Positions 1 to 8,421 of a stretch of 64,000 bases of DNA are shown piece after piece. Position 1 is the stretch's first letter, and every line of letters starts with the position of its first letter. This DNA is from Zeimonas sp046347945. GTDB taxonomy: Bacteria; Pseudomonadota; Gammaproteobacteria; Burkholderiales; Burkholderiaceae_E. The notes under the pieces were generated by a model. That model saw only the letters and a list, made by a program, of their open reading frames with translations. It had not been told where the DNA came from and searched no databases. Location of the stretch: NCBI GenBank assembly GCA_046347945.1, contig JAXMFB010000023.1, positions 1 through 64,000 on the forward strand. Direction: 5' to 3'. The position numbers and the translations under genes are program-made.

Positions 1-52
1 ACCGGCTCCGAACTGACAGATTCAGACTCATCTACGGATTGGAAACGACTTC

Positions 53-1273
53 ATGCCCCAAGCCGACTCCGACCTCGCCCGCCCGCTTCGCCTGCTGGGC
101 CTTGCCGCCTTCGCCAGCGCGGCGTCGATGCGCTGGTGCGATGCGTTGTTGCCCGTGCTGTCGGACGAGTTCTCGGTCACCGCGGGCCAGAGCGCGCAGG
201 TCGTCTACGCGTTCGCGATCGTCTATGGCGTGATGCAGCTGGTCTACGGGCCGCTGGGCGACCGGCTGGGCAAGTACACGGTGGTGTCGTTCGCCGTGCT
301 GGCCTGCACGGTGGGCGCGCTGGGCTCGGCGCTGGCGCCCGGTCTGGGCTGGCTGACGCTGGCGCGCGTGGTCAACGGGGCCGCGGCAGCCGGAGTGATT
401 CCGCTCGCGATGGCCTGGGTCGGCGACAACGTGCCGTACGAGCGACGCCAGCCGGTGCTCGCGCGCCTGATGGGCTCGATGGTGCTCGGGGTCATCGCGG
501 GGCAATGGCTGTCGGGTGTCTTCGCGGACACGCTGGGATGGCGCTACGGCTTCGTCGGCGTCGCGCTGTTGTTCGCCACGACCGGTGTCGCAATGCGCGT
601 GGCCGCGCGCGCCGGCGATTCGACGCCCGCGGACCCGGCCGACGCGCCGCTCGATGCCGGCGCCGCGGGCGTCTCCAACCTCGAGCGGATGCGCCGCGTC
701 GTGCGCGATCGGCACGCCCGGCTGATCCTGGCGATCACGGCGGTCGAAGGCGGCTGCGCGTTCAGTGCGATGGCTTTTGCGCCGAGCCATCTCCACGAGC
801 GCTTCGGGATTGCGGTCTCGTCGGCCGGCGCGATCCTGGCGCTCTACGGCGCCGGCGGCTACCTGTACAGCCGCAGCGTGCACTGGCTGCTCGCGCGGAT
901 GGGCCCGCTCGCCATGGCGCGCGCAGGCGGCCTGCTCGCCGGCCTGTCGTGGCTGCTGTTCGCGCTGGCGCCGGGATGGGTCTGGACGCTGCCGCTGTGC
1001 CTGGGATCGGGGATGGGCTTCTACATGATCCACAACACGCTGCAGACGCAGGCCACGCAGATGTCGCCCGGGCAGCGTGGCACGGCGGTCTCGCTGTTCG
1101 CGTTCGCGCTGTTCTCCGGGCAGTCGGTGGGGACGGGCATTGCGTCGCTCTTCGTCGACACGTTGTCGACCGGCGCGGTGCTGGCCGCTTGCGGCGTCGG
1201 CCTGGTGCCGCTCGGATTCGTCGTCGCGAGAATCGAGCTCGTCGCGGATCCGGCGGCGCGGCCTGCGCGGTGA
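53..1273 (+). CDS. MFS transporter
   Basis: Encodes a 406-residue major facilitator superfamily permease of the inner membrane, probably a drug or metabolite exporter driven by proton exchange. The protein is hydrophobic throughout, with about 12 membrane segments. The loop between helices 2 and 3 carries the family motif GPLGDRLGKY (residues 66-75). A hydrophilic linker around residues 185-215 separates the two six-helix halves. The length is normal for the family. The start ATG has only a weak purine-rich stretch upstream. The substrate cannot be read from sequence. The gene stands alone, ahead of an outer-membrane-type protein on the same strand. Confidence 0.85.
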   Translation: MPQADSDLARPLRLLGLAAFASAASMRWCDALLPVLSDEFSVTAGQSAQVVYAFAIVYGVMQLVYGPLGDRLGKYTVVSFAVLACTVGALGSALAPGLGWLTLARVVNGAAAAGVIPLAMAWVGDNVPYERRQPVLARLMGSMVLGVIAGQWLSGVFADTLGWRYGFVGVALLFATTGVAMRVAARAGDSTPADPADAPLDAGAAGVSNLERMRRVVRDRHARLILAITAVEGGCAFSAMAFAPSHLHERFGIAVSSAGAILALYGAGGYLYSRSVHWLLARMGPLAMARAGGLLAGLSWLLFALAPGWVWTLPLCLGSGMGFYMIHNTLQTQATQMSPGQRGTAVSLFAFALFSGQSVGTGIASLFVDTLSTGAVLAACGVGLVPLGFVVARIELVADPAARPAR

Positions 1274-1351
1274 GATCACGGGCGGCCGTCTCGCTTGCGG
1301 GGTCGGGCGTGTCGGATAATAATGCGTCTCAATTACATATTGGGGCGCAGG

Positions 1352-2134
1352 ATGAACTTCAAGCGAATCGCCGCCTCCCGCTGCCTGGCGGCGCTGCTGT
1401 TCGGAGCGGCTGGCGCTTGCGCGCACGCGGCGCCCGACGAGATCCAGGTCTACACCGAGGAACTGGATGCGCCAGGCGAATCCGGCGTGGAGCTGCACCT
1501 GAACCACGTTCCGTCCGGGCGCACGAAGCCGACGCATCCGGGCGAGTCGCAGTCCGCGCACCGGCTTCAGGTCACGCCGGAGTTCTCGTACGGGCTGACC
1601 CGGACGCTCGAAGCGGGGCTCTACCTTCCGGTGGCCGTTGGCCCCGACACCGGGCTCGTCGACAACGGCATCCGCTTCCGGCTGAAGTTCATTGCGCCGC
1701 GCCCGGCGACGCAGAAATTCTTCTGGGGGCTGAACGGCGAACTGGGCTGGTACGCGCGTCGCACGAGCGAGAGTCGCCGGGCGATGGAGTTCCGCCCGAT
1801 CATCGGCTGGCGTGACCAGGGCTGGCTCGTCAGCTTCAACCCGATCCTCGACGTCGAACTGTCGGGCGGCCAGAGCCACAAACCGTCCTTCGACCCCGCG
1901 CTGAAGATTGCGCGGGCGATCCGCGGCGACACGATGCTCGGCGTCGAGTACTACTCGGAGTTCGGGCCGCTCGGCGACTTCCATCCGGCGCGCGAGCGGC
2001 CGACCTACGTCTACGCGGTGATCGACACCACGATCGCTGCGGGCGTCGACCTGAATTTCGGGGTCGGGCGCGGATCGAGGGGGGCGGAGGACCGCTGGGT
2101 CCTGAAGGCGATCGTGTCGATGGCCTTCGAGTAA
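1352..2134 (+). CDS. predicted outer-membrane protein, function unknown
   Basis: A 260-residue protein with a clear Sec signal peptide: Met-Asn-Phe-Lys-Arg, a hydrophobic core, and a cleavage site after AHA near residue 27. The mature part has alternating polar and hydrophobic residues with many aromatics and ends in Phe-Glu, which suggests an outer-membrane beta-barrel of the kind often called transporter or phenol-degradation MetA-like. The in-frame ATG 57 bases upstream was rejected because it would place a charged tail before the signal peptide. Function is unknown. It follows the MFS gene by about 80 bases and could share its transcript. Confidence 0.7.
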   Translation: MNFKRIAASRCLAALLFGAAGACAHAAPDEIQVYTEELDAPGESGVELHLNHVPSGRTKPTHPGESQSAHRLQVTPEFSYGLTRTLEAGLYLPVAVGPDTGLVDNGIRFRLKFIAPRPATQKFFWGLNGELGWYARRTSESRRAMEFRPIIGWRDQGWLVSFNPILDVELSGGQSHKPSFDPALKIARAIRGDTMLGVEYYSEFGPLGDFHPARERPTYVYAVIDTTIAAGVDLNFGVGRGSRGAEDRWVLKAIVSMAFE

Positions 2135-2196
2135 GCGCAAGCCGGGTTACGATCCGCGCGAGGGTCGGGAGCGCGGCGCGAGATGGGAACCCCACG

Positions 2197-2994
2197 ATGC
2201 AGAACGACGAGATCCGCGACGCCGTGCGCGCGGTGATCGGATCGGTCGCGCCCGGCGCCGACCTGGGGGCGCTGCGCCCCGATCGGCCGCTGCGCGAGCA
2301 GATCGACCTCGACTCGATGGACTGGCTCAACGTGCTGGCTGCGCTGCAGGAGCGACTGGCGATCGCGATCCCCGAGCACGACTACGGGCGCCTCGACACG
2401 CTGGACGCGATCGTCGGTTACGTGACCGATCGCCGGGCCAAGCCCACCGCCGATGCGGCGCGCGTCGCCGCGGCGCACGATGGGCCGCCGCCCGGAGTCG
2501 AGCATCGGGTCGACGGGGTGCGCGTCACGCTGCGCCCGATCCGCCCCGACGATATGGCGCGCGAACGCGATTTCATCCGCGCGCTCTCCGACGAAGCCCG
2601 CTACCAGCGGTTCATGGCCACCGTCGGCGAGATGCCGGCCTCGCAATTGCGCACGCTGACGAACGTCGACCAGCGCCGCGATCTGGCCCTGGCGGCGACG
2701 ATCGATCGCGAGGGGCGCGAGGCCTTCGTCGGCGTCGCGCGCTTCGGCGTCGACACGAGCGGCGCCGGCTGCGAGTTCGCGGTTGCGGTCGCCGACGACT
2801 GGCACGGCACGGGCCTCGCAGGCATCCTGATGCAGGCGCTGATCGACGTCGCGCGGCGCCGCGGCCTGCGCACGATGGAGGGCTTCGTGCTGTCCACGAA
2901 CAGCCGGATGCTCAAGCTCGCGCGGCAGCTCGGGTTCAGGCAGCTGCCCGATGCCGAGAGCCATGAGACGGTGCGCGTCGTGCGCAGCCTTTGA
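2197..2994 (+). CDS. acyl carrier protein / GNAT acetyltransferase fusion
   Basis: A 265-residue two-domain protein. Residues 1-80 look like an acyl carrier protein, with the 4'-phosphopantetheine site at Ser40 in the motif DLDSMDW. After a linker (residues 82-105), residues 106-265 are a GNAT acyltransferase that resembles the GNAT part of Pat/YfiQ-type lysine acetyltransferases; the acyl-CoA pyrophosphate loop is WHGTGLAG (202-209). Inference: the carrier may hold an acyl group for the transferase domain or be its substrate. No fatty-acid or polyketide synthase genes lie nearby. The ATG follows a poor Shine-Dalgarno sequence. The domain calls are firm; the role is unknown. Confidence 0.8.
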   Translation: MQNDEIRDAVRAVIGSVAPGADLGALRPDRPLREQIDLDSMDWLNVLAALQERLAIAIPEHDYGRLDTLDAIVGYVTDRRAKPTADAARVAAAHDGPPPGVEHRVDGVRVTLRPIRPDDMARERDFIRALSDEARYQRFMATVGEMPASQLRTLTNVDQRRDLALAATIDREGREAFVGVARFGVDTSGAGCEFAVAVADDWHGTGLAGILMQALIDVARRRGLRTMEGFVLSTNSRMLKLARQLGFRQLPDAESHETVRVVRSL

Positions 2995-3019
2995 CCGGAC
3001 GGCGGCCTGGGGAGCGCGG

Positions 3020-3571
3020 CTACGACGACTCGCACGCGCCGCGCGCGGCCTTGCGGCGAGGCTTCGTCGCGGGACCGGAAGCGCCGAAAGCCGACCCACC
3101 CTCGGTGGTCTCGTCGCGAAGGTGCGCGATCAATCGATCGATCATCGTCCTCAGGGCTGCTGCCTCGCTGTCGCTGAGAACGGCGCGCACCATGTCTTCG
3201 CGCGCTTGTGCACTGGGCGCGATCACGGCAAACAGCGCCTGGCCGCGTCGCGACAACCGCAGCAGCGAGCGCCGACGGTCCGCGGGGTCGACCGCGCGCA
3301 GCACGCGCCCCTGGCGGACCAGCCGGGCGACGCTGCGGCTGACGTTCATCACGTGCAGGCCGCTCCAGTCGGAAATCTCGGTTGCCGTGGTGCCGGGTCG
3401 CGCAGCCAGTGCCATCATGACGCGCCACTCGGTCAGTGACAGGTCGTAGCGCGTGCCGAAGCGCTCCTGGAACGGTCTCGAGAGCAGGTTGACCAGACGC
3501 AGCAGCCGGTAGATCAGCGCCCGGTCGTCGAGCATCGACTTCGTGATCTTCGCTTGCGGTGCGGCATTCAT
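3020..3571 (-). CDS. MarR-family transcriptional regulator
   Basis: A 183-residue winged-helix regulator with the MarR layout: an N-terminal dimerisation helix, a recognition helix region around LTEWRVMMALAARPGTTATE, and the wing motif DPADRRRSLLRLS (D-x-R-R-x-x-x-L). The C-terminal 25 residues are a basic tail beyond the usual fold. Start chosen at the Met of MNAAPQ; the longer frame would run into the shared promoter. The gene is divergent from the 2-oxo acid dehydrogenase operon across 59 bases that contain an inverted repeat, so it probably represses that operon and itself in response to a small ligand, as is typical of the family. Confidence 0.85.
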   Translation of the reverse strand: MNAAPQAKITKSMLDDRALIYRLLRLVNLLSRPFQERFGTRYDLSLTEWRVMMALAARPGTTATEISDWSGLHVMNVSRSVARLVRQGRVLRAVDPADRRRSLLRLSRRGQALFAVIAPSAQAREDMVRAVLSDSEAAALRTMIDRLIAHLRDETTEGGSAFGASGPATKPRRKAARGACESS

Positions 3572-3630
3572 TGTTGCAGTGCGTATAGACCGGGATCCGC
3601 CCATATATTAACGTTTGTTAAGAATCGACG
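3572..3630. promoter_or_regulatory. divergent promoter with candidate MarR operator
   Basis: An AT-rich island between two divergent starts in otherwise GC-rich DNA. It contains the inverted repeat TTAAC-GTTT-GTTAA at 3608-3621, a plausible MarR-type operator. A TATATT hexamer (3604-3609) could serve the plus-strand operon and a TATACG hexamer (minus strand, 3582-3587) the marR gene. A repressor bound at the repeat would cover both. The repeat is seen directly; the promoter elements and regulator assignment are inferred. Confidence 0.55.
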
Positions 3631-4392
3631 ATGGCGATACCCGTGGGCGACGATCCGGCTTCCCCAGACGGAACGACCAGGCATGTGCCGGAACCGCGCG
3701 CGGCCAGGCTCGGGCCGATGCAGCGCATCGCTGCCGCGCACCTTTCGAAGAGCCATCTGGAGACAGCGCCGATCACGCTGCTCGGCGAGGTCGAAGTCGA
3801 CGCGCTGGTCGCGCTACGCGAGGCGCTGAATGCCGGCGCCGCGCGCAGCGCCGGCCCGCACGTCAGCCTGACTGCGCTACTGGCGAAAATCGTCGCGCAG
3901 GCCTTGTGCGCGCACCCGGCACTGAACTGCACCTTCGTCGACGGCGAGGTTCGCATCTCCGACGCGGTCCACATGGGTGTCGCTCTGTCGATGCCCGACG
4001 ACAACCTCGTCGTTCCGGTGGTGCGCGATGTCGGGCGCCGCACGCTCGCCGAGGTGGCTGACGCGCTTGCCGACGCCGGCACCCGCGCGAAGGCAGGCCG
4101 CTTGACTCTCGAAGACGTTCGGGGCGCCACCTTCACGCTGACCAACCCGGGTGGCGTGCGAAGCGCGCAATGGTCGACGCCGATCATCGCGCTGCCGCAG
4201 TGCGCAATCCTGGGCGTCGGTGCCATGAAGCGCAAGCCGGTGGTGCGCGACGGGGAGGTCGTGCCCGGATGGGTCCTGCCGACCAGCCTGACCGTCGATC
4301 ATCGCGTCGTCAACGGCGTGCCGGCTCAGCGGTTCGTCGACACTCTCCACGGACTGCTCGCTGCGCCGCAGACGGTGAACCTCGGAACCTGA
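3631..4392 (+). CDS. 2-oxo acid dehydrogenase E2, catalytic core only
   Basis: A 253-residue dihydrolipoyl acyltransferase made up only of the catalytic domain (PF00198 type). It lacks the N-terminal lipoyl domain and the peripheral-subunit-binding domain found in normal E2 chains. The active-site motif is DHRVVNG (residues 223-229): His224 is present, but Asn228 stands where most E2s have Asp. FTLTNPGG (about residue 170) matches the second conserved active-site region. The lipoyl domain is encoded separately by the next gene. First gene of the operon, reading away from marR. Expected role: transfer of the acyl group from the swinging lipoyl arm to CoA. The acyl substrate is unknown; an acetoin-type complex is one option. 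Confidence 0.85.
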   Translation: MAIPVGDDPASPDGTTRHVPEPRAARLGPMQRIAAAHLSKSHLETAPITLLGEVEVDALVALREALNAGAARSAGPHVSLTALLAKIVAQALCAHPALNCTFVDGEVRISDAVHMGVALSMPDDNLVVPVVRDVGRRTLAEVADALADAGTRAKAGRLTLEDVRGATFTLTNPGGVRSAQWSTPIIALPQCAILGVGAMKRKPVVRDGEVVPGWVLPTSLTVDHRVVNGVPAQRFVDTLHGLLAAPQTVNLGT

Positions 4393-4409
4393 AATCGGGA
4401 AGGAGCACG

Positions 4410-4649
4410 ATGAGCATCGAAGTGAGGATGCCCGACTTCGGCGGCGACGCCCACGAGGCGACGATCGTCGCGTGGCACAAGCGGGCTGGCGACACGGTGG
4501 CGTCCGGAGAGCTGCTGGTCGAGGTCATGACCGACAAGGTGAACATCGAGGTCGAGGCGCCGGCAACCGGCGTGGTGGCCGAGATCCTGCATGCGGACGA
4601 CGAAACGGTCGCTACCGGAGTGGTGATCGCACGCATCGATGCAGCCTGA
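4410..4649 (+). CDS. stand-alone lipoyl-domain protein
   Basis: A 79-residue protein that is almost exactly one biotinyl/lipoyl attachment domain. The lipoylated residue is Lys43 in the motif MTDKVNIEV. It begins at the ATG behind a strong Shine-Dalgarno sequence (GGAAGGAG), 17 bases after the E2 core gene and 12 bases before E1 alpha. It should act as the free swinging arm of the complex, carrying the acyl group from E1 to the E2 core. Such discrete carriers occur in the glycine cleavage system (GcvH), but this one is shorter and lacks the GcvH extension. Confidence 0.88.
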   Translation: MSIEVRMPDFGGDAHEATIVAWHKRAGDTVASGELLVEVMTDKVNIEVEAPATGVVAEILHADDETVATGVVIARIDAA

Positions 4650-4661
4650 CGGAGGAACCTG

Positions 4662-5615
4662 ATGAGCACGCGCGACGAGACCTGGCTTGCGTTGTACCGG
4701 CTGATGCTGGTCGTGCGGGAGGCCGACCGGGTCATCGGTGAGATCGATGGCCACTGGCACCCTGCGCTCGGCGAGGAGGCGGTCATCGCAGGTTGTTACC
4801 ACGGCTTGCGCGCCGACGACGTCGTGGCGCCGCACTATCGCGGCATGCTGGGTGCGTCGTATGCGCGAGGTGCCGACCTGCGGCGCCTGTTCGCCGGCCT
4901 CGACGGCAGGGCGACCAGCCATACGCGCGGGCGCTACCGCTCCGACGTCTGCGGCCCCATCGAGGTCGGCGTGATCGGGCTCTACTCCGGGGCCCTGGGG
5001 CCGCCGATCGAGTACGCGGCCGGCGCGGCGCTGGCGGCCAAGCTCGACGGCAAGGGCGCGGTGGCGTTGGCGGTATTCGGCGACGGATCGGCCAGCCGCG
5101 GCAACTTCCACGAGGCGGTGAACCTCGGCGCGGTGCTGCGGCTGCCGGTCGTGTTCGTCTGCCAGAACAACCAGTACGCGATCTCGACACCGTCCGGATC
5201 GGAGCATGGCGGCAGCATCGTCGATCGCGCGCCGGGCTACGGGATTCCCGGCGTGCGCGTCGACGGAAACGACGTCGTCGCGATGCACGAGGCGGTCCAG
5301 TCGGCAATCGCGCGGGCGCGCGCAGGCGGCGGACCGACCCTTCTGGAGGCGTTCACCTATCGCCTCGGCGGCCATATGAGCGCCGATCCCGCGCCGTACC
5401 GCTCCAGCAGCGAGGTCGAAGAGTGGGCGGGACGCGATCCGTTGTTGCGGCACGAGGCGCGGTTGGCGGCCGAGGGAATCGTCGACGAGCAGCGCGCGGC
5501 GCGACTGAAGCAGCATGTGGCGCAGGAGGTCGCGCATGCGATGGCGCAGGCGCGCGAAGATCCGATGCCGGACGCCGGAGTGCTGGGGCTCGATCGCGTG
5601 TTCGCGGGAGCGTGA
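4662..5615 (+). CDS. 2-oxo acid dehydrogenase E1 alpha subunit, acetoin type
   Basis: A 317-residue thiamine-diphosphate-dependent E1 alpha chain. The TPP-Mg motif runs from GDGSASRGNFHEA (about 140-152) to Asn169-Asn170. The ALGEEAV segment near residue 36 and the overall length fit the acetoin/branched-chain/pyruvate E1 alpha family. With the beta subunit it decarboxylates a 2-oxo acid, or cleaves acetoin, and loads the acyl group onto the lipoyl protein. The Shine-Dalgarno GGAGG lies just upstream. The stop codon sits one base before the E1 beta start, indicating translational coupling and equal dosage. Confidence 0.88.
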   Translation: MSTRDETWLALYRLMLVVREADRVIGEIDGHWHPALGEEAVIAGCYHGLRADDVVAPHYRGMLGASYARGADLRRLFAGLDGRATSHTRGRYRSDVCGPIEVGVIGLYSGALGPPIEYAAGAALAAKLDGKGAVALAVFGDGSASRGNFHEAVNLGAVLRLPVVFVCQNNQYAISTPSGSEHGGSIVDRAPGYGIPGVRVDGNDVVAMHEAVQSAIARARAGGGPTLLEAFTYRLGGHMSADPAPYRSSSEVEEWAGRDPLLRHEARLAAEGIVDEQRAARLKQHVAQEVAHAMAQAREDPMPDAGVLGLDRVFAGA

Positions 5616-5616
5616 G

Positions 5617-6591
5617 ATGGCGCGACTTACGTTGCAGCAGGCAGTCGTCAGCGGAATCGCCGAGGAGATGCGGCGCGACCGCAACGTCTTCATCATGGGC
5701 CTGGACATCGGCCGCTTTGGCGGCCCCCTGAATTCATGCAAGGGGCTCTGGGAGGAGTTCGGCTCCGAGCGGGTCATCGACACGCCGATCTCCGAGGGCG
5801 GCGTCGTCGGACTGGGGGTCGGCGCCGCGCTGATGGGCAAGCGCCCGATCGTCGACATCATGTTCCTGGAGTACCTGGGGCTGGTGCTTCAGCAGGTCGG
5901 TTGCGACGCGGGCGCCATGCACTACTACTCCGACGGAAAGGCGCGCGTGCCGCTGGTGGTCCGCGCGAAATACGGCGTGGGCCCGTACCACGGCCATGCC
6001 TACGACTATCACGCATGGGTCGCGCACGTCCCCGGCGTCAAGGTCGCGATTCCTTCGAATGCGCGCGACGCCAAGGGAATGATCAAGGCGGCGATCCGCG
6101 ACGACAACCCCGTGATGTTCCTGGAGCACATGGGGCTGTACCACGGCGCGCGCGACGAGATCCCGGACGGCGACGTCGTGACGCCGTTGGGGCAGGCGGC
6201 GGTCGTTCGCGAGGGCGACGCGGTGACGCTGGTCGCCGTCGGCGCGATGGTCAGGCGCGCGCTGCAGGCAGCCACGATGCTCGCAGCCGAGGGTGTCGAG
6301 GCCGAGGTGGTCGACCTGCGCACGATCGTTCCGCTGGACACGGGCACCGTGCTGAAGTCGGTCGCCAGGACCGGCCGCCTGGTCGTGGTCACCGAGTCGG
6401 TGCGGTTCTGCGGATCGGCGGGCGAGGTGGCCGCGATCGTCGCCGAGGAGGGATTCCGGTCGCTGAAGGCCCCGATCGAGCGGCTCGGAATGCCGAGCGT
6501 GCCGATCCCGTTCGCGCGCAATCTCGAGAAGATGCTCGTTCCGGACGAGGACGCGATCGTGGCGGCGGCGCGACGCACGCTGGCCGCCTGA
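5617..6591 (+). CDS. 2-oxo acid dehydrogenase E1 beta subunit
   Basis: A 324-residue transketolase-like E1 beta chain. The cofactor-activating Glu60 lies in the motif DTPISEGG, and the C-terminal half contains the usual transketolase C domain (DLRTIVPLD around residue 230). The ATG is one base past the E1 alpha stop; the longer frame upstream lies inside E1 alpha and was rejected. No dihydrolipoamide dehydrogenase (E3) follows, so the complex must borrow E3 from elsewhere in the genome. Substrate specificity cannot be decided from sequence. Confidence 0.88.
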   Translation: MARLTLQQAVVSGIAEEMRRDRNVFIMGLDIGRFGGPLNSCKGLWEEFGSERVIDTPISEGGVVGLGVGAALMGKRPIVDIMFLEYLGLVLQQVGCDAGAMHYYSDGKARVPLVVRAKYGVGPYHGHAYDYHAWVAHVPGVKVAIPSNARDAKGMIKAAIRDDNPVMFLEHMGLYHGARDEIPDGDVVTPLGQAAVVREGDAVTLVAVGAMVRRALQAATMLAAEGVEAEVVDLRTIVPLDTGTVLKSVARTGRLVVVTESVRFCGSAGEVAAIVAEEGFRSLKAPIERLGMPSVPIPFARNLEKMLVPDEDAIVAAARRTLAA

Positions 6592-6607
6592 GAGCCCGGA
6601 GGCCGTC

Positions 6608-7378
6608 ATGCAGGGAAAGGTGGCGATCGTGACGGGGGCGGCCAGCGGAATCGGCGAGGCTTGCGCGCAGGCGTTCGCGCGCGCCGGCGCGCGCGTGGCG
6701 ATGTTCGACCGCGACGCTGCGGCGCTCTCGGCCGCCGCTGCGGCGATCGACGGCGCGCTCTCGGTCGTCGTCGACGTGGCCGACCGCAAGTCGGTCGAGG
6801 CTGGCGTGCGCGCGACCTGCGACGCGTTCGGCGGTGTCGATGTTCTGGTCAACAGCGCCGGCATCGAGTCGACCTATACGATCGAGCGGATGCCGCAGCA
6901 GGAGTGGGACCGGGTGATCGAGGTCAACCTGCGCGGGGTCATGCTGTGCACCCAGGCGGTCGTCGAGACGATGAGCACGCGCGGCGGCGGCGCCGTGGTC
7001 AACATCGCCTCGATCGCGGGTAAGCGGATCTCCTACCACGGCGGCGCGGCCTATACCGCATCGAAGTCCGGGGTGCTGGGGTTCACGCGGCACGCGGCGT
7101 TCGAGCTCGGCATCCGGCGCATTCGCGTCAACGCGATCTGCCCCGGCCCGACGCTGACGCCGATGATCCGGCGCAACGCGACCGAGGCGGAGATAGCGCG
7201 CACCGTGAAGACGATTCCGCTCGGGCGCTGGGTCCAGCCCTCCGAGATCGCCTCCGCGGCGCTGTTCTTCGCCAGCGACGCGGCGGCGATGTGCACCGGC
7301 ACTTCGATCGACGTCGATGGCGGCGTGCTGGTGTCCAACGGCAGTTCGTACGAAGATTACTTTGCGCGGCGACGCTAG
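6608..7378 (+). CDS. short-chain dehydrogenase/reductase (SDR)
   Basis: A 256-residue classical SDR oxidoreductase. The nucleotide-binding motif is TGAASGIG (9-16), with Asp34 at the end of the second strand, which favours NAD(H). NSAG lies at 82-85, and the catalytic triad is Ser135, Tyr149 and Lys153 (YTASK). It follows E1 beta by 16 bases in the same operon, so it probably supplies or consumes the keto substrate of the dehydrogenase, for example by oxidising a hydroxy acid or diol. The exact substrate is unknown. It reads into the TRAP transporter genes with a 22-base gap. Confidence 0.87.
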   Translation: MQGKVAIVTGAASGIGEACAQAFARAGARVAMFDRDAAALSAAAAAIDGALSVVVDVADRKSVEAGVRATCDAFGGVDVLVNSAGIESTYTIERMPQQEWDRVIEVNLRGVMLCTQAVVETMSTRGGGAVVNIASIAGKRISYHGGAAYTASKSGVLGFTRHAAFELGIRRIRVNAICPGPTLTPMIRRNATEAEIARTVKTIPLGRWVQPSEIASAALFFASDAAAMCTGTSIDVDGGVLVSNGSSYEDYFARRR

Positions 7379-7400
7379 CCGCAACCAGGGGGAGATCGAC

Positions 7401-8390
7401 ATGAACCGACGCATCCTCGCAATCGCGGCCGCCGTCGGCTGCGCCGCCGTCCTGGCGGTCGCGCCCGCGCGCGCGCAGACGACCTTCAAGATGGCGTTCG
7501 TGGCCCCTCCGCCGGTGTGGGGCCCGATCGCCGACCACTACGGCGAGCAGGTGGCGAAGCTGACCAACGGCGCGATCAAGGTGCAGGGCGTCGGCGGCGG
7601 CCAACTCGGCAACCTGCCGCAGAACTACGCGGGGCTCAAGACGGGCCAGATCGACATGATGCTGGCCGATACCGGCACGCTGGCACTGGCCCGCGGCGGC
7701 AAGGATTTCAACGCGCTGTTCGCGCCGTACGTCTTCCACGACCATGCGCATTTCCGCAAGTTCATGTTCTCGAAGACCTTCACCGACATGCTCGCGCCGG
7801 TCGAAAAGGAGGCAGGTTTCAAGTATGTCGGCTACGTGTCGGACCGCACGCCTCGGCAATTGACCACCGCGAACACCCGGGTCACGAAGCCGGAAGACCT
7901 GAAGGGGCTGAAGGTCCGCGTGCCCGAGACGCCGACGATCCTCGAGGTGTTCAAGGCCTGGGGAGCGGCGCCGACACCGGTCGCTGCGGCTGAGCTCTAC
8001 CTGGCGATGAAGCAGGGCATCGTCGACGGGCAGGACAACGGATTCGACGCGATTGCCGGCGCCAAGTACTACGAGGTGCAAAAGTACGCGATCCGCATCG
8101 ACTACATCCAGTCGGCCCTGATGGTCCTGATGGCCGAGAGCAGGTGGAACGCGCTGAGCCCGGCGCACCGGCAGGCCATGCTCGACGCCGCGATCGCAAC
8201 GGAGAAGTGGGCCAGCAAGCGAACCTGGGAGGTGAGCGACAAGTCGATGGCGGTGCTCAAGGAGAAGGGCATGGAGATCGTCGAGCCGGATCTTGCGCCA
8301 TTCAAGGCGTCGGCGGCGAAGGCCTTGAGCGCGCTCGACGGCAATCTCTGGAGCAAGGGCACGCTCGAGAAGATCGCGGCCGAGCGATAG
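7401..8390 (+). CDS. TRAP transporter substrate-binding protein (DctP family)
   Basis: A 329-residue periplasmic binding protein with a Sec signal peptide cleaved after ARA (about residue 25). The DctP fold is recognisable, including the conserved arginine segment LKGLKVRVPETPT, which in this family contacts the ligand's carboxylate. The start ATG has a strong GGGGGAG ribosome site at a good distance. It precedes the small and large permease genes, giving a complete TRAP importer. By context the ligand is likely an organic acid that feeds the SDR and 2-oxo acid dehydrogenase upstream; this is inference. Confidence 0.9.
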   Translation: MNRRILAIAAAVGCAAVLAVAPARAQTTFKMAFVAPPPVWGPIADHYGEQVAKLTNGAIKVQGVGGGQLGNLPQNYAGLKTGQIDMMLADTGTLALARGGKDFNALFAPYVFHDHAHFRKFMFSKTFTDMLAPVEKEAGFKYVGYVSDRTPRQLTTANTRVTKPEDLKGLKVRVPETPTILEVFKAWGAAPTPVAAAELYLAMKQGIVDGQDNGFDAIAGAKYYEVQKYAIRIDYIQSALMVLMAESRWNALSPAHRQAMLDAAIATEKWASKRTWEVSDKSMAVLKEKGMEIVEPDLAPFKASAAKALSALDGNLWSKGTLEKIAAER

Positions 8391-8421
8391 CGCTCCCGCC
8401 AGCGCCGCACGCTACGGTCGC

